A stretch of DNA of 64,000 nucleotides from Pseudomonadota bacterium (GTDB taxonomy: Bacteria; Pseudomonadota; Gammaproteobacteria; JAKAQQ01), in NCBI GenBank assembly GCA_021798115.1, contig JAJZYM010000003.1, positions 1 to 64,000 on the forward strand. Direction: 5' to 3'. A program made the translations under genes and the position numbers. Shown in pieces: positions 17,241-25,541 of the stretch. Below the pieces are notes generated by a model, which saw only the letters and a list, made by a program, of their open reading frames with translations, was not told where the DNA came from and did no database searches. Positions within the stretch are counted from its first letter, which is position 1. The number at the start of each line of letters is the position of its first letter.

Positions 17241-18485
17241 TCATTCCTGTGACCGTTCTGTGACAGAAGATGAGGCCCCGGACGATCGGTCCCAAAAGAG
17301 ATCAAGGATTTCAGACGGGTGGAAGATTTTTCCAGCGTGTTTCTCACGATGGAGACGGGCGCCGAGCGTGAGGGCGCAGCCGATGTTGCACGTGATGATG
17401 CCGGCTCCCTCCGGTGGCGGGGGCGTGAAGACCCGATCGAGAAGGGCGGCCGAGGACTCGGGGTGGAGGAGGCCGTGCGTGCCCGCCGCTCCACAGCAGC
17501 CGGCGCCCTGACCCCAGGGTCTGGCCTCGAGCCCGAGACGGGCGAGCACGCGGTGGACCGGTGCGGTGCCGCCGGCGAGGCTCCGCTGGGTGCAGGGGGT
17601 GTGGACGAGGAGGGGCATCGTGACGCGCGTCTGGGGAAGACGGGCGGGGAGGATGCGGTCGAGGAAAGACGAGGCCTCGACGATTTCGGGCGGAGCGGAG
17701 GCCGTGCCGTCGCCGTCCTCGAGCGCGCTTCGGAGTGAGGCGAGGCAACCCGTGTCGAGCACGAGGACCGTCCGTGCCCCGGCCAAAGCTTGCCGGTTGA
17801 GGGCGGAGAGCCGCTCCGCCTCTTCCTCTTCCCCCATGTGGCGGGCGAGCGCTCCGCAGCAGGTCTGCCGCGGCGGAACCACGGCCCGGATCCCGAGGTC
17901 CGCGAGCACGCGGAGGGTGGCGCGGAGGGGCTCGGGGCGGAGGAGACGGGCGTAGCATCCGAGGAAGAGCGCGACCTCGCTCTCATGGGCGGGACGGAGC
18001 GCCACCCCGGCGGCGGGTCGCCAGGGGCGGGGAGGGGGATGTGGGACGAGGTCGATGAGAGGACGCAGGGACGAGGGAAGGATCCGGCGGAGGGGCCGCG
18101 CGCCGAAAGCGGCGGCGGGCCGGAGAGTCCGCGCGAGGAGCGTGAGAGCCCACGGCCGCCCGGCCACGAAACGGAGCCCCCGGTGGAGCCGGGGAGCACG
18201 GCGTCCCTGCCCGCGCTCCAGGGCACGGATCCGGTCGAGGAGCGCGCCGTACGGCACCTCGGCCGGGCAGACCGCTTCGCAGAGTCGGCAGCCGAGGCAA
18301 CGGTCGAGATGTCCCCAGAAGGCCTCGTCCGCCTCGAGAAGCCCGCGCGCGTAACCGTCCATGAGAGCGAGACGCCCGCGCGGGGATTCGGCCTCGTCGA
18401 CCGCCACCGCATAGGTGGGGCAGTGCGGAAGACAGACCGCGCAACGGACGCAGCGTCGGCTGGCGGAAAGATCGGCCTCGGGCAT
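17241..18485 (-). CDS. GlcF-like iron-sulfur protein (two 4Fe-4S motifs and two CCG domains)
   Basis: A 414-residue protein with two ferredoxin motifs near the N-terminus (CVRCAVCLPHCP and CLGCRLCEAVCP) and two cysteine-rich CCG domains (around TCCGALARHM and AGCCGAAGTHG). This is the layout of the glycolate oxidase iron-sulfur subunit GlcF and of related electron-transfer subunits. No GlcD or GlcE flavoprotein is nearby, so its partner is unknown. ATG 18485 selected since the 12 residues of longer frame are not family-like. Divergent from a ferredoxin reductase gene, which may be a functional hint. Confidence 0.82.
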   Translation of the reverse strand: MPEADLSASRRCVRCAVCLPHCPTYAVAVDEAESPRGRLALMDGYARGLLEADEAFWGHLDRCLGCRLCEAVCPAEVPYGALLDRIRALERGQGRRAPRLHRGLRFVAGRPWALTLLARTLRPAAAFGARPLRRILPSSLRPLIDLVPHPPPRPWRPAAGVALRPAHESEVALFLGCYARLLRPEPLRATLRVLADLGIRAVVPPRQTCCGALARHMGEEEEAERLSALNRQALAGARTVLVLDTGCLASLRSALEDGDGTASAPPEIVEASSFLDRILPARLPQTRVTMPLLVHTPCTQRSLAGGTAPVHRVLARLGLEARPWGQGAGCCGAAGTHGLLHPESSAALLDRVFTPPPPEGAGIITCNIGCALTLGARLHREKHAGKIFHPSEILDLFWDRSSGASSSVTERSQE

Positions 18486-18511
18486 CGGGCGGGAAGAGCG
18501 GGGGGCTCGGC

Positions 18512-18517
18512 TACAAT
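18512..18517 (+). promoter_or_regulatory. Putative -10 (TACAAT) for the ferredoxin reductase gene
   Basis: GGCTACAATACA, one of the recurrent GCTACAAT hexamers in this window, about 85 bases upstream of the ATG at 18602. A -35 is not clear. Confidence 0.45.
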
Positions 18518-18601
18518 ACACGCTCTCGGCCCACGCGGTGCACGGGCGTGGCGTCGGGGCGTGGGCTGCGCCCTCTCTCCTCTATCCCGTCCGGAGATTC
18601 C

Positions 18602-19345
18602 ATGAGCGGGGGACAATTCGAGCTCGAAGTCGTCGGCTCCCGACGGCGGACGCCGCGGGTGGTCGAGATCGACCTCCGCGTCCCGGAGGGGCGCCCGTTT
18701 TCTTATGTCCCCGGGCAGTTCGTCACGCTCCATCTCCCCGACGGGCCGGACGAACTCCGCCGCAGCTACAGCATCGCCGTCCCGCCGCGGGAAGACAGGA
18801 CGATCGCGCTTGCGGTGGGCGAAGTCCCAAGTGGGCGGGCCACACGGATTCTCTTCGGGGTGCGCCCCGGCGACCGCCTGCGGGCGAGCGGCCCGTTCGG
18901 TCGTTTCATTCTCCGCGAAGACGAAACACTGCCCCGGCTTTATCTCGTCGGTACCGGAACCGGGATCGCGCCTTACCGCACGATGCTCCCGGGGATCGAG
19001 CGCTTTCTCGCCCACGACCCCGGGCGGCGGCACGTGAGCGTGCTTCTCGGGGTGCGCAGCCCCGAGGAACGGCTCTACGGCGATGAGTTCCGCGCCTTCG
19101 CCGCCGCCCATCCCGGCTTTACCTTCCTCTCCTGCCAGAGCCGCTCTCTGTCCGATCCGCCGGAGCCGGACGAGAGGCGCGGCTACGTGCAGAAGGTTCT
19201 TGCGGAGCTCGCTCCCGACCCGGCCGAGTCGGTCGTCTACCTGTGCGGCAACCCGGGGATGATCGACGAGGCGACCGAACTCCTGAAGAGCCGCGGCTTT
19301 CCGCTCGTCAACATCCGCCGCGAGAAGTACGTCTCCTCCAACTGA
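18602..19345 (+). CDS. fpr: Ferredoxin--NADP+ reductase
   Basis: A 247-residue FAD- and NADP-binding reductase of the FNR family. FAD site RRSYSIAV (about 57-64), pyrophosphate-binding GTGTGIAPYRTM (about 119-130) and the NADP-binding CGNPGMI near residue 218 are all present, with the aromatic/terminal region ending in NIRREKYVSSN. The length fits the bacterial Fpr type. ATG 18602 opens directly before FELEVVGSRR. It exchanges electrons between NADPH and ferredoxin or flavodoxin. Confidence 0.9.
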   Translation: MSGGQFELEVVGSRRRTPRVVEIDLRVPEGRPFSYVPGQFVTLHLPDGPDELRRSYSIAVPPREDRTIALAVGEVPSGRATRILFGVRPGDRLRASGPFGRFILREDETLPRLYLVGTGTGIAPYRTMLPGIERFLAHDPGRRHVSVLLGVRSPEERLYGDEFRAFAAAHPGFTFLSCQSRSLSDPPEPDERRGYVQKVLAELAPDPAESVVYLCGNPGMIDEATELLKSRGFPLVNIRREKYVSSN

Positions 19346-19366
19346 CTCCGGCGGAGGGGCGGTCCT

Positions 19367-21034
19367 TCAGTCGAAGCGACGGAACTTCGTCCGCCGCGGC
19401 GTCTCCTCTCCGCCCGCGCGGAGATGCCGTTCGCGGTAGGTGCTGTAGTTTCCCTCGTCAAACACGACGCCTCCTTCTCCGTCGAAGACGAGAAGATGCG
19501 TGGCGATACGGTCGAGAAACCAGCGGTCGTGCGAGACGACGAAGGCGCTTCCGGGGAAGACGAGAAGCGCCTCCTCGAGGGCGCGGAGGGTCTCGACGTC
19601 GAGATCGTTGGTCGGCTCGTCGAGGAGGAGGAGATTGCCGCCGGCGCGCAGCACGCGCGCGAGATGCACGCGGTTGCGTTCGCCGCCCGCGAGCTGGCCC
19701 ACCGGTTTCTGCTGATCGGAGCCACGAAAATTGAACCGCGCGACATAGCTTCGCGCCGGGGTCTCGTAGGCGCCCACCGTGAGGACGTCCGATCCTTCGG
19801 CGATGACGTCGAAGACCGTGGCGCGGGGGTCGGCGAAGATCCGCTCCTGCGGAACGTGGGCGAGGACGACGGTCTCGCCGAGGCGCACCGTGCCTGTGTC
19901 CGGCCGTTCCTCACCGCTGATGATCTTGAGAAGAGTGCTCTTGCCGCTCCCGTTCGGCCCGATGATGCCGACGATCGCCCCCGCGGGCACGTGGAAGGAG
20001 AGATTCGTGAAGAGCGGGCGGTCGGCGTAGCTCTTGCCGACCTCGGTGAAATCGACGACGAGATCGCCCAGGCGGGGCCCGGGGGGGATGTAGATCTCGC
20101 GGGTTTCGTGGCGCTTCTGGAATTCGCGGCTCGCAAGTTCCTCGTAGCGCTGGAGGCGGGCCTTGTTCTGGGCCTGCCGCCCGCGGGCGCCCTGGCGGAC
20201 CCAGGCGAGTTCCTCCTCGAGTGCGCGGCGGTGGGCAGCCTCGCTGCGCTCTTCGCGCCTGAGCCGCTCCTCCTTGTTCTCGAGCCAGGCGCTGTAGTTG
20301 CCGGAGAAGGGAAGGGCCTTGCCGCGGTCGATCTCGAGGATCCAGCTCACGACGTTGTCGAGAAAGTAGCGATCGTGCGTGACGAGGATCACCGTCCCGC
20401 GGTAGTCCTGGAGGTAGCGCTCGAGCCAGGCGACCGTGTCAGCGTCGAGATGGTTCGTGGGCTCGTCGAGGAGCAACACGTCGGGGCTGGAGAGGAGCAG
20501 ACGGCAGAGCGCGACCCGTCTCCGCTCGCCGCCCGAGAGCGTGGCGAGCGGGGCCTCCCAGGGCGGGAGACGAAGAGCGTCGGCGGCGACCTCGAGCCGG
20601 TGCTCGAGGTCCCAGCCCTGGTGAGCCTCGATGTGTTCCTGGACACGGGCCTGCTCCTCGAGGAGACGCGCGATCGTCTCCTCGTCGGCGGCCGTCGCAA
20701 AGGCTTCACCGATTTCCTGGTAGCGGGTGAGGAGTGCGCGGATCTCGGCGACCCCCTGCTCGACGTAGCCGCGCACGTCCCCCGTGTGCCCCACGAGGGG
20801 TTCCTGGGGGAGGTAACCCACGCTCAGATCCTCGCTGCGGCGGTGCACTTCACCCTCGATCTCGTGATCCTCGCCGGCGAGGATGCGCAGAAGTGTCGAT
20901 TTGCCCGCTCCGTTGAGACCCACCACGCCGATCTTGGCCCCCTCGAAGAACGAGAGGGAGACGTGATCGAGGAGCGTGCGGCCCGGAGGGACGACCTTGC
21001 GGAGGTCGTGGAGGGTGAGGACGGTGGCGGGCAT
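19367..21034 (-). CDS. ettA: Energy-dependent translational throttle protein EttA (ABC-F)
   Basis: A 555-residue soluble tandem ABC ATPase, the same length as E. coli EttA. First cassette: GLNGAGKST, LSGGERRRVALCRLL, LLLDEPTNHLD. Second: GPNGSGKST, LAGGERNRVHLARVL, LLLDEPTNDLD. The arm region and linker (WVRQGARGRQAQNKARLQRYEEL) agree with EttA rather than Uup. It binds the ribosomal E site and gates the first peptide bonds according to ATP level. Upstream rimK ends at the base where this ATG begins, so the two are coupled. Confidence 0.95.
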   Translation of the reverse strand: MPATVLTLHDLRKVVPPGRTLLDHVSLSFFEGAKIGVVGLNGAGKSTLLRILAGEDHEIEGEVHRRSEDLSVGYLPQEPLVGHTGDVRGYVEQGVAEIRALLTRYQEIGEAFATAADEETIARLLEEQARVQEHIEAHQGWDLEHRLEVAADALRLPPWEAPLATLSGGERRRVALCRLLLSSPDVLLLDEPTNHLDADTVAWLERYLQDYRGTVILVTHDRYFLDNVVSWILEIDRGKALPFSGNYSAWLENKEERLRREERSEAAHRRALEEELAWVRQGARGRQAQNKARLQRYEELASREFQKRHETREIYIPPGPRLGDLVVDFTEVGKSYADRPLFTNLSFHVPAGAIVGIIGPNGSGKSTLLKIISGEERPDTGTVRLGETVVLAHVPQERIFADPRATVFDVIAEGSDVLTVGAYETPARSYVARFNFRGSDQQKPVGQLAGGERNRVHLARVLRAGGNLLLLDEPTNDLDVETLRALEEALLVFPGSAFVVSHDRWFLDRIATHLLVFDGEGGVVFDEGNYSTYRERHLRAGGEETPRRTKFRRFD

Positions 21035-21948
21035 CAGGAAACTCCGTGGGGTGAGGAAGAGAGGGAGGTGCGGCGCCGGACTTTGTCTTCGAGCACACGG
21101 ATCATGGCGTCCGCGAGATCGAGGCCCGTCGTCGCTTCGATCCCTTCGAGGCCCGGGACGGCGTTGACCTCGAGGACGAGGGGACCCTGCGACGTCCGGA
21201 GGAGGTCGACCCCCGCCACGTCGAGGCCCAGGAGCTTGGCGGCGGCCTCGGCCGTCGTCCGTTCCTCCGGGCTCAGGCGCACCCGCCGGCCCTCTGCGCC
21301 CCTGTGAAGATTGGCGCGGAACTCGCCGGGGCGGGCCACGCGCATCATGGCCGCCGCCACCCGCCCGCCGATGACGAGACAACGAAGATCGCGTCCGCGC
21401 GCCTCGGCGATGAAGCGCTGCACGAGGAAATGCGCCCGGAGGTTGCGGAAGGCCTCGACGACGCTCTCGGCGGCTTGACGGGTCTCGGAGAGCACGACGC
21501 CCAGACCCTGTGAACCCTCGAGGAGCTTGATCACCACCGGGGCGCCGCCGACGAGATCCAGAAGATCGTCGGTGTCGTCCGGGAGATGGGCCATGCCGGT
21601 TGCGGGGACAGGGAGACCCGCGTGGCTCAGGCGCTGGAGCACGAGCAGTTTGTCGCGGGCGCGCAGGAGGGCGTCGCTGTCGTTGAGGCAGGCGACACCG
21701 GTGGTCTCGAACTGGCGCATCACGGCCGCCCCGTAGAAGGTGATCGAGACCCCGACGCGGGCGATGACCCCATCGACCGGGCCGAGCGGGCGCCCGCGAT
21801 AGTGGATTTCGCTGGCCGGAGAGCCGATCCGCATGTAGCAACGGAGGGGGTCGAGGACACGGACACGGTGGCCGCGCGTGCGCGCCGCCTCGACGAGACG
21901 GCGGGTCGAGTAGAGGCTCGGATCACGGGAGAGGAGAACGAAACGCAC
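21034..21948 (-). CDS. rimK: RimK-type ATP-grasp alpha-L-glutamate ligase
   Basis: A 304-residue ATP-grasp ligase close in length to E. coli RimK (300), which adds glutamates to the C-terminus of ribosomal protein S6. Family marks: [16 protein letters not shown], a Ser-Asp-Ala region ([13 protein letters not shown]), [34 protein letters not shown] and [14 protein letters not shown] choose GTG 21948; the longer frame would run into the glyA start. Overlap with ettA pairs two ribosome-related genes. Confidence 0.9.
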   Translation of the reverse strand: MRFVLLSRDPSLYSTRRLVEAARTRGHRVRVLDPLRCYMRIGSPASEIHYRGRPLGPVDGVIARVGVSITFYGAAVMRQFETTGVACLNDSDALLRARDKLLVLQRLSHAGLPVPATGMAHLPDDTDDLLDLVGGAPVVIKLLEGSQGLGVVLSETRQAAESVVEAFRNLRAHFLVQRFIAEARGRDLRCLVIGGRVAAAMMRVARPGEFRANLHRGAEGRRVRLSPEERTTAEAAAKLLGLDVAGVDLLRTSQGPLVLEVNAVPGLEGIEATTGLDLADAMIRVLEDKVRRRTSLSSSPHGVS

Positions 21949-21975
21949 GGGCGGCCGGGGCGGGACGGCGGCTGC

Positions 21976-21981
21976 TAGAAT
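21976..21981 (+). promoter_or_regulatory. glyA: Putative -10 (TAGAAT) for glyA
   Basis: GCTAGAATACC lies 28 bases before the glyA TTG start, in the short divergent gap with rimK. It gives a leader of about 22 bases. No convincing -35. Confidence 0.5.
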
Positions 21982-22009
21982 ACCCGCGAGCGTCCGCCGG
22001 AGCAAACCG

Positions 22010-23281
22010 TTGCCCACCGCCCGTGCCCGTTACGACGGCTCCCCGTCCCTCGCGTCTTTCGACCCCGAACTCGCCGCCGCCCTCGAGGGCGAGAGACGAC
22101 GGCAGGAAGAGGTGCTCGAGTTCATCGCGTCGGAGAACTACGCCAGCCCGAACGTCCTCGCCGCCCAGGGTTCGGTGCTCACGAACAAGTACGCCGAAGG
22201 GTACCCCGGCCGCCGCTACTACGGCGGGTGCCATTACGTGGACATCGCCGAGCGGCTCGCCATCGAGCGCGCCCGCAAACTCTTCGCCGCCGACTACGCC
22301 AACGTCCAGCCGCACTCGGGCTCGCAGGCCAACGCCGCCGTCTACCTGGCACTCGCCCCTCCCGGCTCCACGCTGCTCGGCATGAGTCTTGCCGCCGGCG
22401 GTCACCTGACCCACGGGTCGGCGGTGAATTTCTCCGGCAAGCTCTACAACGCCGTCGCCTACGGCGTGCGCCCCGCGGACGGACTCGTGGACTATGACGA
22501 GGTCCGCGATCTCGCCCGGCGCCACCGTCCGCGCCTTCTCGTCGCGGGTTTTTCGGCCTATTCCCGCACGCTGGACTGGGCGGTGTTCCGTGCGATCGCC
22601 GACGAGGTGGGGGCGCATCTCGTCGTCGACATGGCCCACGTCGCCGGGCTCGTCGCCGCCGGTCTCTACCCCAACCCCGTCCCGCACGCCGACGTCGTGA
22701 CCACCACCACCCACAAGACGCTCCGCGGCCCGCGTGGGGGGATGATTCTCGCCCGCGCCAACCCCGAGATCGAGAAAAAGCTTTCCTCCCTCGTTTTTCC
22801 AGGCACGCAGGGCGGCCCCCTCATGCATGTCATCGCCGCCAAGGCCGTCGCCTTCAAGGAAGCGCTCGACCCCTCCTTCACCGAGTACCAGAAGGCGGTT
22901 GTCGACAACGCCCGCGCGATGGCGGCGCGTCTCGCCGAACGGGGCTACGACATCGTCTCGGGCGGCACCGACAACCATCTCTTCCTGGTCGATCTCCGCG
23001 CGCGGCCCTACACCGGCAAGGAGGCCGAGGCACGTCTCGAGAGCGCCCGCATCACCGTGAACAAGAACGCCGTGCCCGGCGATCCCCGCCCGCCCACGCA
23101 GACGAGCGGGTTGCGTTTCGGGACGCCGGCGGTGACCACCCGCGGGCTCGATCGCGTGGATCTCCGCCGGGTGGCCGATGCGGTCGCCGACCTTCTCGAC
23201 GCTCCGGACGCGGAGGACGTGCGCGTGCGCGCCGAAGCCGAGGTCGCCGGCCTCTGCCGGGATCATCCCGTCTACACCTGA
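22010..23281 (+). CDS. glyA: Serine hydroxymethyltransferase
   Basis: A 423-residue PLP enzyme that converts serine and tetrahydrofolate to glycine and methylene-THF. [35 protein letters not shown], the PLP lysine in [13 protein letters not shown] and [20 protein letters not shown] are diagnostic. TTG start, no strong ribosome-binding sequence. It begins a forward run glyA-nrdR-ribD-ribE with gaps of a few bases, a common gammaproteobacterial order. Confidence 0.97.
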   Translation: MPTARARYDGSPSLASFDPELAAALEGERRRQEEVLEFIASENYASPNVLAAQGSVLTNKYAEGYPGRRYYGGCHYVDIAERLAIERARKLFAADYANVQPHSGSQANAAVYLALAPPGSTLLGMSLAAGGHLTHGSAVNFSGKLYNAVAYGVRPADGLVDYDEVRDLARRHRPRLLVAGFSAYSRTLDWAVFRAIADEVGAHLVVDMAHVAGLVAAGLYPNPVPHADVVTTTTHKTLRGPRGGMILARANPEIEKKLSSLVFPGTQGGPLMHVIAAKAVAFKEALDPSFTEYQKAVVDNARAMAARLAERGYDIVSGGTDNHLFLVDLRARPYTGKEAEARLESARITVNKNAVPGDPRPPTQTSGLRFGTPAVTTRGLDRVDLRRVADAVADLLDAPDAEDVRVRAEAEVAGLCRDHPVYT

Positions 23282-23287
23282 GACCCC

Positions 23288-23788
23288 ATGCGCTGCCCCT
23301 ACTGCGGCGGAGACGAGACCCGGGTCATCGAAACCCGCGAGCCGCCGGAGCGGGGCATCGTGCGCCGGCGCCGCTCCTGTGAGCGCTGCGGGGAGCGTTT
23401 CACGACCTGCGAGCGCGTCGAGGCCCGCGCGCTCAAGGTCGTCAAGCGCAACGGTCGCCGGGAATCTTTTGCGGAAGAGAAACTCCGCGCCGGGATCGAG
23501 CGCGCGCTTGAGAAACGACCGGTGCCGGCGGAAGACGTCGAGTCCCTCGTCGGTCGTCTCCTCGGCCGCGTGGCGCGTTACGCCGAGCGCGAACTGCCGA
23601 CGCCCCTCCTCGGCGAGTGGGTGATGGCGGAGCTGCGCGATCTCGACGAAGTGGCCTACGTCCGCTTTGCTTCCGTCTACCACGAATTTCAGGATCTCGA
23701 CGCGTTCCGGCGCGAGATCGAACTGCTCAAGGGACACCGGGCGGCGCGCCGCGCCCGCGCCTCGCGCCGCCGTCCCGCCCCCCGGTGA
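23288..23788 (+). CDS. nrdR: Transcriptional repressor NrdR
   Basis: A 166-residue regulator of ribonucleotide reductase genes. N-terminal zinc ribbon CPYCGG...CERCGERF, followed by an ATP-cone (about 49-139: LKVVKRNGRRESFAEEKL, VAYVRFASVYHEFQD). ATG six bases after glyA. The stop overlaps the GTG of ribD (GTGA). The usual glyA-nrdR-ribD association supports the call. Confidence 0.96.
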   Translation: MRCPYCGGDETRVIETREPPERGIVRRRRSCERCGERFTTCERVEARALKVVKRNGRRESFAEEKLRAGIERALEKRPVPAEDVESLVGRLLGRVARYAERELPTPLLGEWVMAELRDLDEVAYVRFASVYHEFQDLDAFRREIELLKGHRAARRARASRRRPAPR

Positions 23789-24906
23789 CGGGCGCCGCTC
23801 AGGACCGAGTCTGGATGACCCGCGCGCTCGGGCTCGCGGCCCGTGGGCGCACGAGTGTCGATCCCAATCCGGCCGTCGGCTGTGTTCTCGTCCGCGACGG
23901 CGAGCTCGTGGGCGAAGGTTGGCACGAGCGGGCGGGGGGGCCGCACGCCGAGGTGCGCGCGCTCGAGAGCGCGGGCGAACGGGCGCGGGGTGCGACCGCC
24001 TACGTCACGCTCGAGCCGTGTGCGCACCACGGCCGCACGCCACCCTGCGTCGGGGCGCTTCTCGCCGCCGGGGTCCGCCGCGTCGTCGCCGCCGTCGAGG
24101 ATCCCGATCCGCGGGTGCGCGGCCGGGGTCTTGCAGCCCTCGCGCACGCGGGCGTCGCGACCACGAGTGGCGTGCTCGAGAACGCCGCCCGGGTGCTCAA
24201 CCGCGGCTTCTTCGCGCGTCATCTCCGCCGTCGCCCCTGGGTCGTCCTCAAGATGGCGTTGAGCCTGGACGGGGGGTTTGCCGCCCGGGCGGGGGAAGCG
24301 ACCGCCGTGAGCGGTGAGGAGGCACGGCGCGACGTTCAAAAACTGCGGGCGGCCGCCTCCGCCGTCCTCACGGGGGCCGGAACGGTGCTCAGCGACGATC
24401 CGCGGCTCAACGTCCGTCTTCCGGGCGACCCGCCGCCGCGCCAGCCCCTGCGTCTGGTCTGGGACCGCGAGGGAAGGACCGATCCCAAGGCGCGGATCTA
24501 CCGCGAGCCCGGTTCCTCCGCAATCGTCACGAGTGCGCGTCACGCCGCCCGCTACGCCGCGGCGGGCGTGGAACCGCTCGTGCTCGATCCCGACGAGGGC
24601 GGCGCCGAGCCCTGGCGGCGTTTGCTCGAACGTCTTGCGGAACGGGAGATCAACGTCCTTCTGGTCGAGTGCGGGCCGCGTCTTGCGGCCTCTTGCCTTG
24701 CGGGCGGGGAGCCCGACGAGATCGTCGTCTACCAGGCGTGCCGGTTCTTCGGCGGCGGCCACTACGGCCTTGGGGCCACCGCCACACCGCTTGAGGGAGA
24801 GCGCTTCCTCTGGATCGACGTCCGCCCGCTCGGCGAGGATCTGCGGCTGAGAGCGGTGCGCCGGGAGCACGCCTCGTGGTTGCCGGCTCTCCGGCAGGAG
24901 TGTTGA
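23785..24906 (+). CDS. ribD: Bifunctional pyrimidine deaminase/reductase RibD
   Basis: A 373-residue riboflavin enzyme. N-terminal deaminase domain with zinc site HAEVRAL and EPCAHHGRTPPC; C-terminal reductase domain from about residue 150 (PWVVLKMALSLDGGFAARAGE, GAGTVLSDDPRLNVR, VECGPRLAASCL). GTG start overlaps the nrdR stop, and the stop shares one base with the ribE ATG (TGATG). It carries out the second and third steps of the pathway. Confidence 0.96.
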   Translation: MTGAAQDRVWMTRALGLAARGRTSVDPNPAVGCVLVRDGELVGEGWHERAGGPHAEVRALESAGERARGATAYVTLEPCAHHGRTPPCVGALLAAGVRRVVAAVEDPDPRVRGRGLAALAHAGVATTSGVLENAARVLNRGFFARHLRRRPWVVLKMALSLDGGFAARAGEATAVSGEEARRDVQKLRAAASAVLTGAGTVLSDDPRLNVRLPGDPPPRQPLRLVWDREGRTDPKARIYREPGSSAIVTSARHAARYAAAGVEPLVLDPDEGGAEPWRRLLERLAEREINVLLVECGPRLAASCLAGGEPDEIVVYQACRFFGGGHYGLGATATPLEGERFLWIDVRPLGEDLRLRAVRREHASWLPALRQEC

Positions 24907-25541
24907 TGTTCACGGGGCTCGTCGTCGCCAGCGTCCCGGTTCTGGCCGTCGAGGACCTCCGTTCCGGCGGGCGGAGTCTCGTCCTCGGCTGGCCGGAGAG
25001 GCGCGAGCGACCCGCGCTCGGGGCGAGTGTGGCGGTCGACGGCGTGTGTCTCACCGTCCGAGCGCTCCGCGCGCGACGCGTCGTCTTCGATCTCTCGCCC
25101 GAGACGCTTGCGCGAACGACGCTCGGAAGTCTCGAGCCCGGGGGGCGTGTGCACATCGAGCCCTCGCTCACGTTGAGCTCGCCACTGGGCGGTCATTTCC
25201 TCACGGGGCACGTCGATGCCGTGGGATGCGTGCACACGCTGACACCGCTCGGGGAGGGGTTCCTCCGGCTTGAGATCGTGGTCCCCCGATCCCTTCTTCC
25301 CCTGATTGCCGTCAAGGGCTCTCTCGCCGTCGATGGTGTCAGCCTCACCGTCAACAGCAAGCGCGGGACGCGTGTGTCGTTTGCGATCGTCCCGCACACC
25401 CGTGCGGTGACGCGGCTCGGGGATTACCGGTCGGGCACCCCTGTCAATCTCGAAGTGGATCTCATCGCCCGTTACGTTCAGGCGGCGCTCGCCGCCCGCC
25501 GCGGATCGGCCAGGGGCGCACGGCGCCGTTCGCGACGGTGA
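24906..25541 (+). CDS. ribE: Riboflavin synthase alpha chain
   Basis: A 211-residue trimeric enzyme made of two lumazine-binding repeats. It starts MFTGLV and has GVCLTV in the first half and GVSLTVN in the second, with GHFLTGHVDAVG between. The basic C-terminal tail (ARRGSARGARRRSRR) is unusual and lies in an 80-base overlap with the convergent NHL-protein gene, so the sequence here serves two reading frames. ribBA and ribH would be expected downstream but are absent. Confidence 0.93.
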   Translation: MFTGLVVASVPVLAVEDLRSGGRSLVLGWPERRERPALGASVAVDGVCLTVRALRARRVVFDLSPETLARTTLGSLEPGGRVHIEPSLTLSSPLGGHFLTGHVDAVGCVHTLTPLGEGFLRLEIVVPRSLLPLIAVKGSLAVDGVSLTVNSKRGTRVSFAIVPHTRAVTRLGDYRSGTPVNLEVDLIARYVQAALAARRGSARGARRRSRR

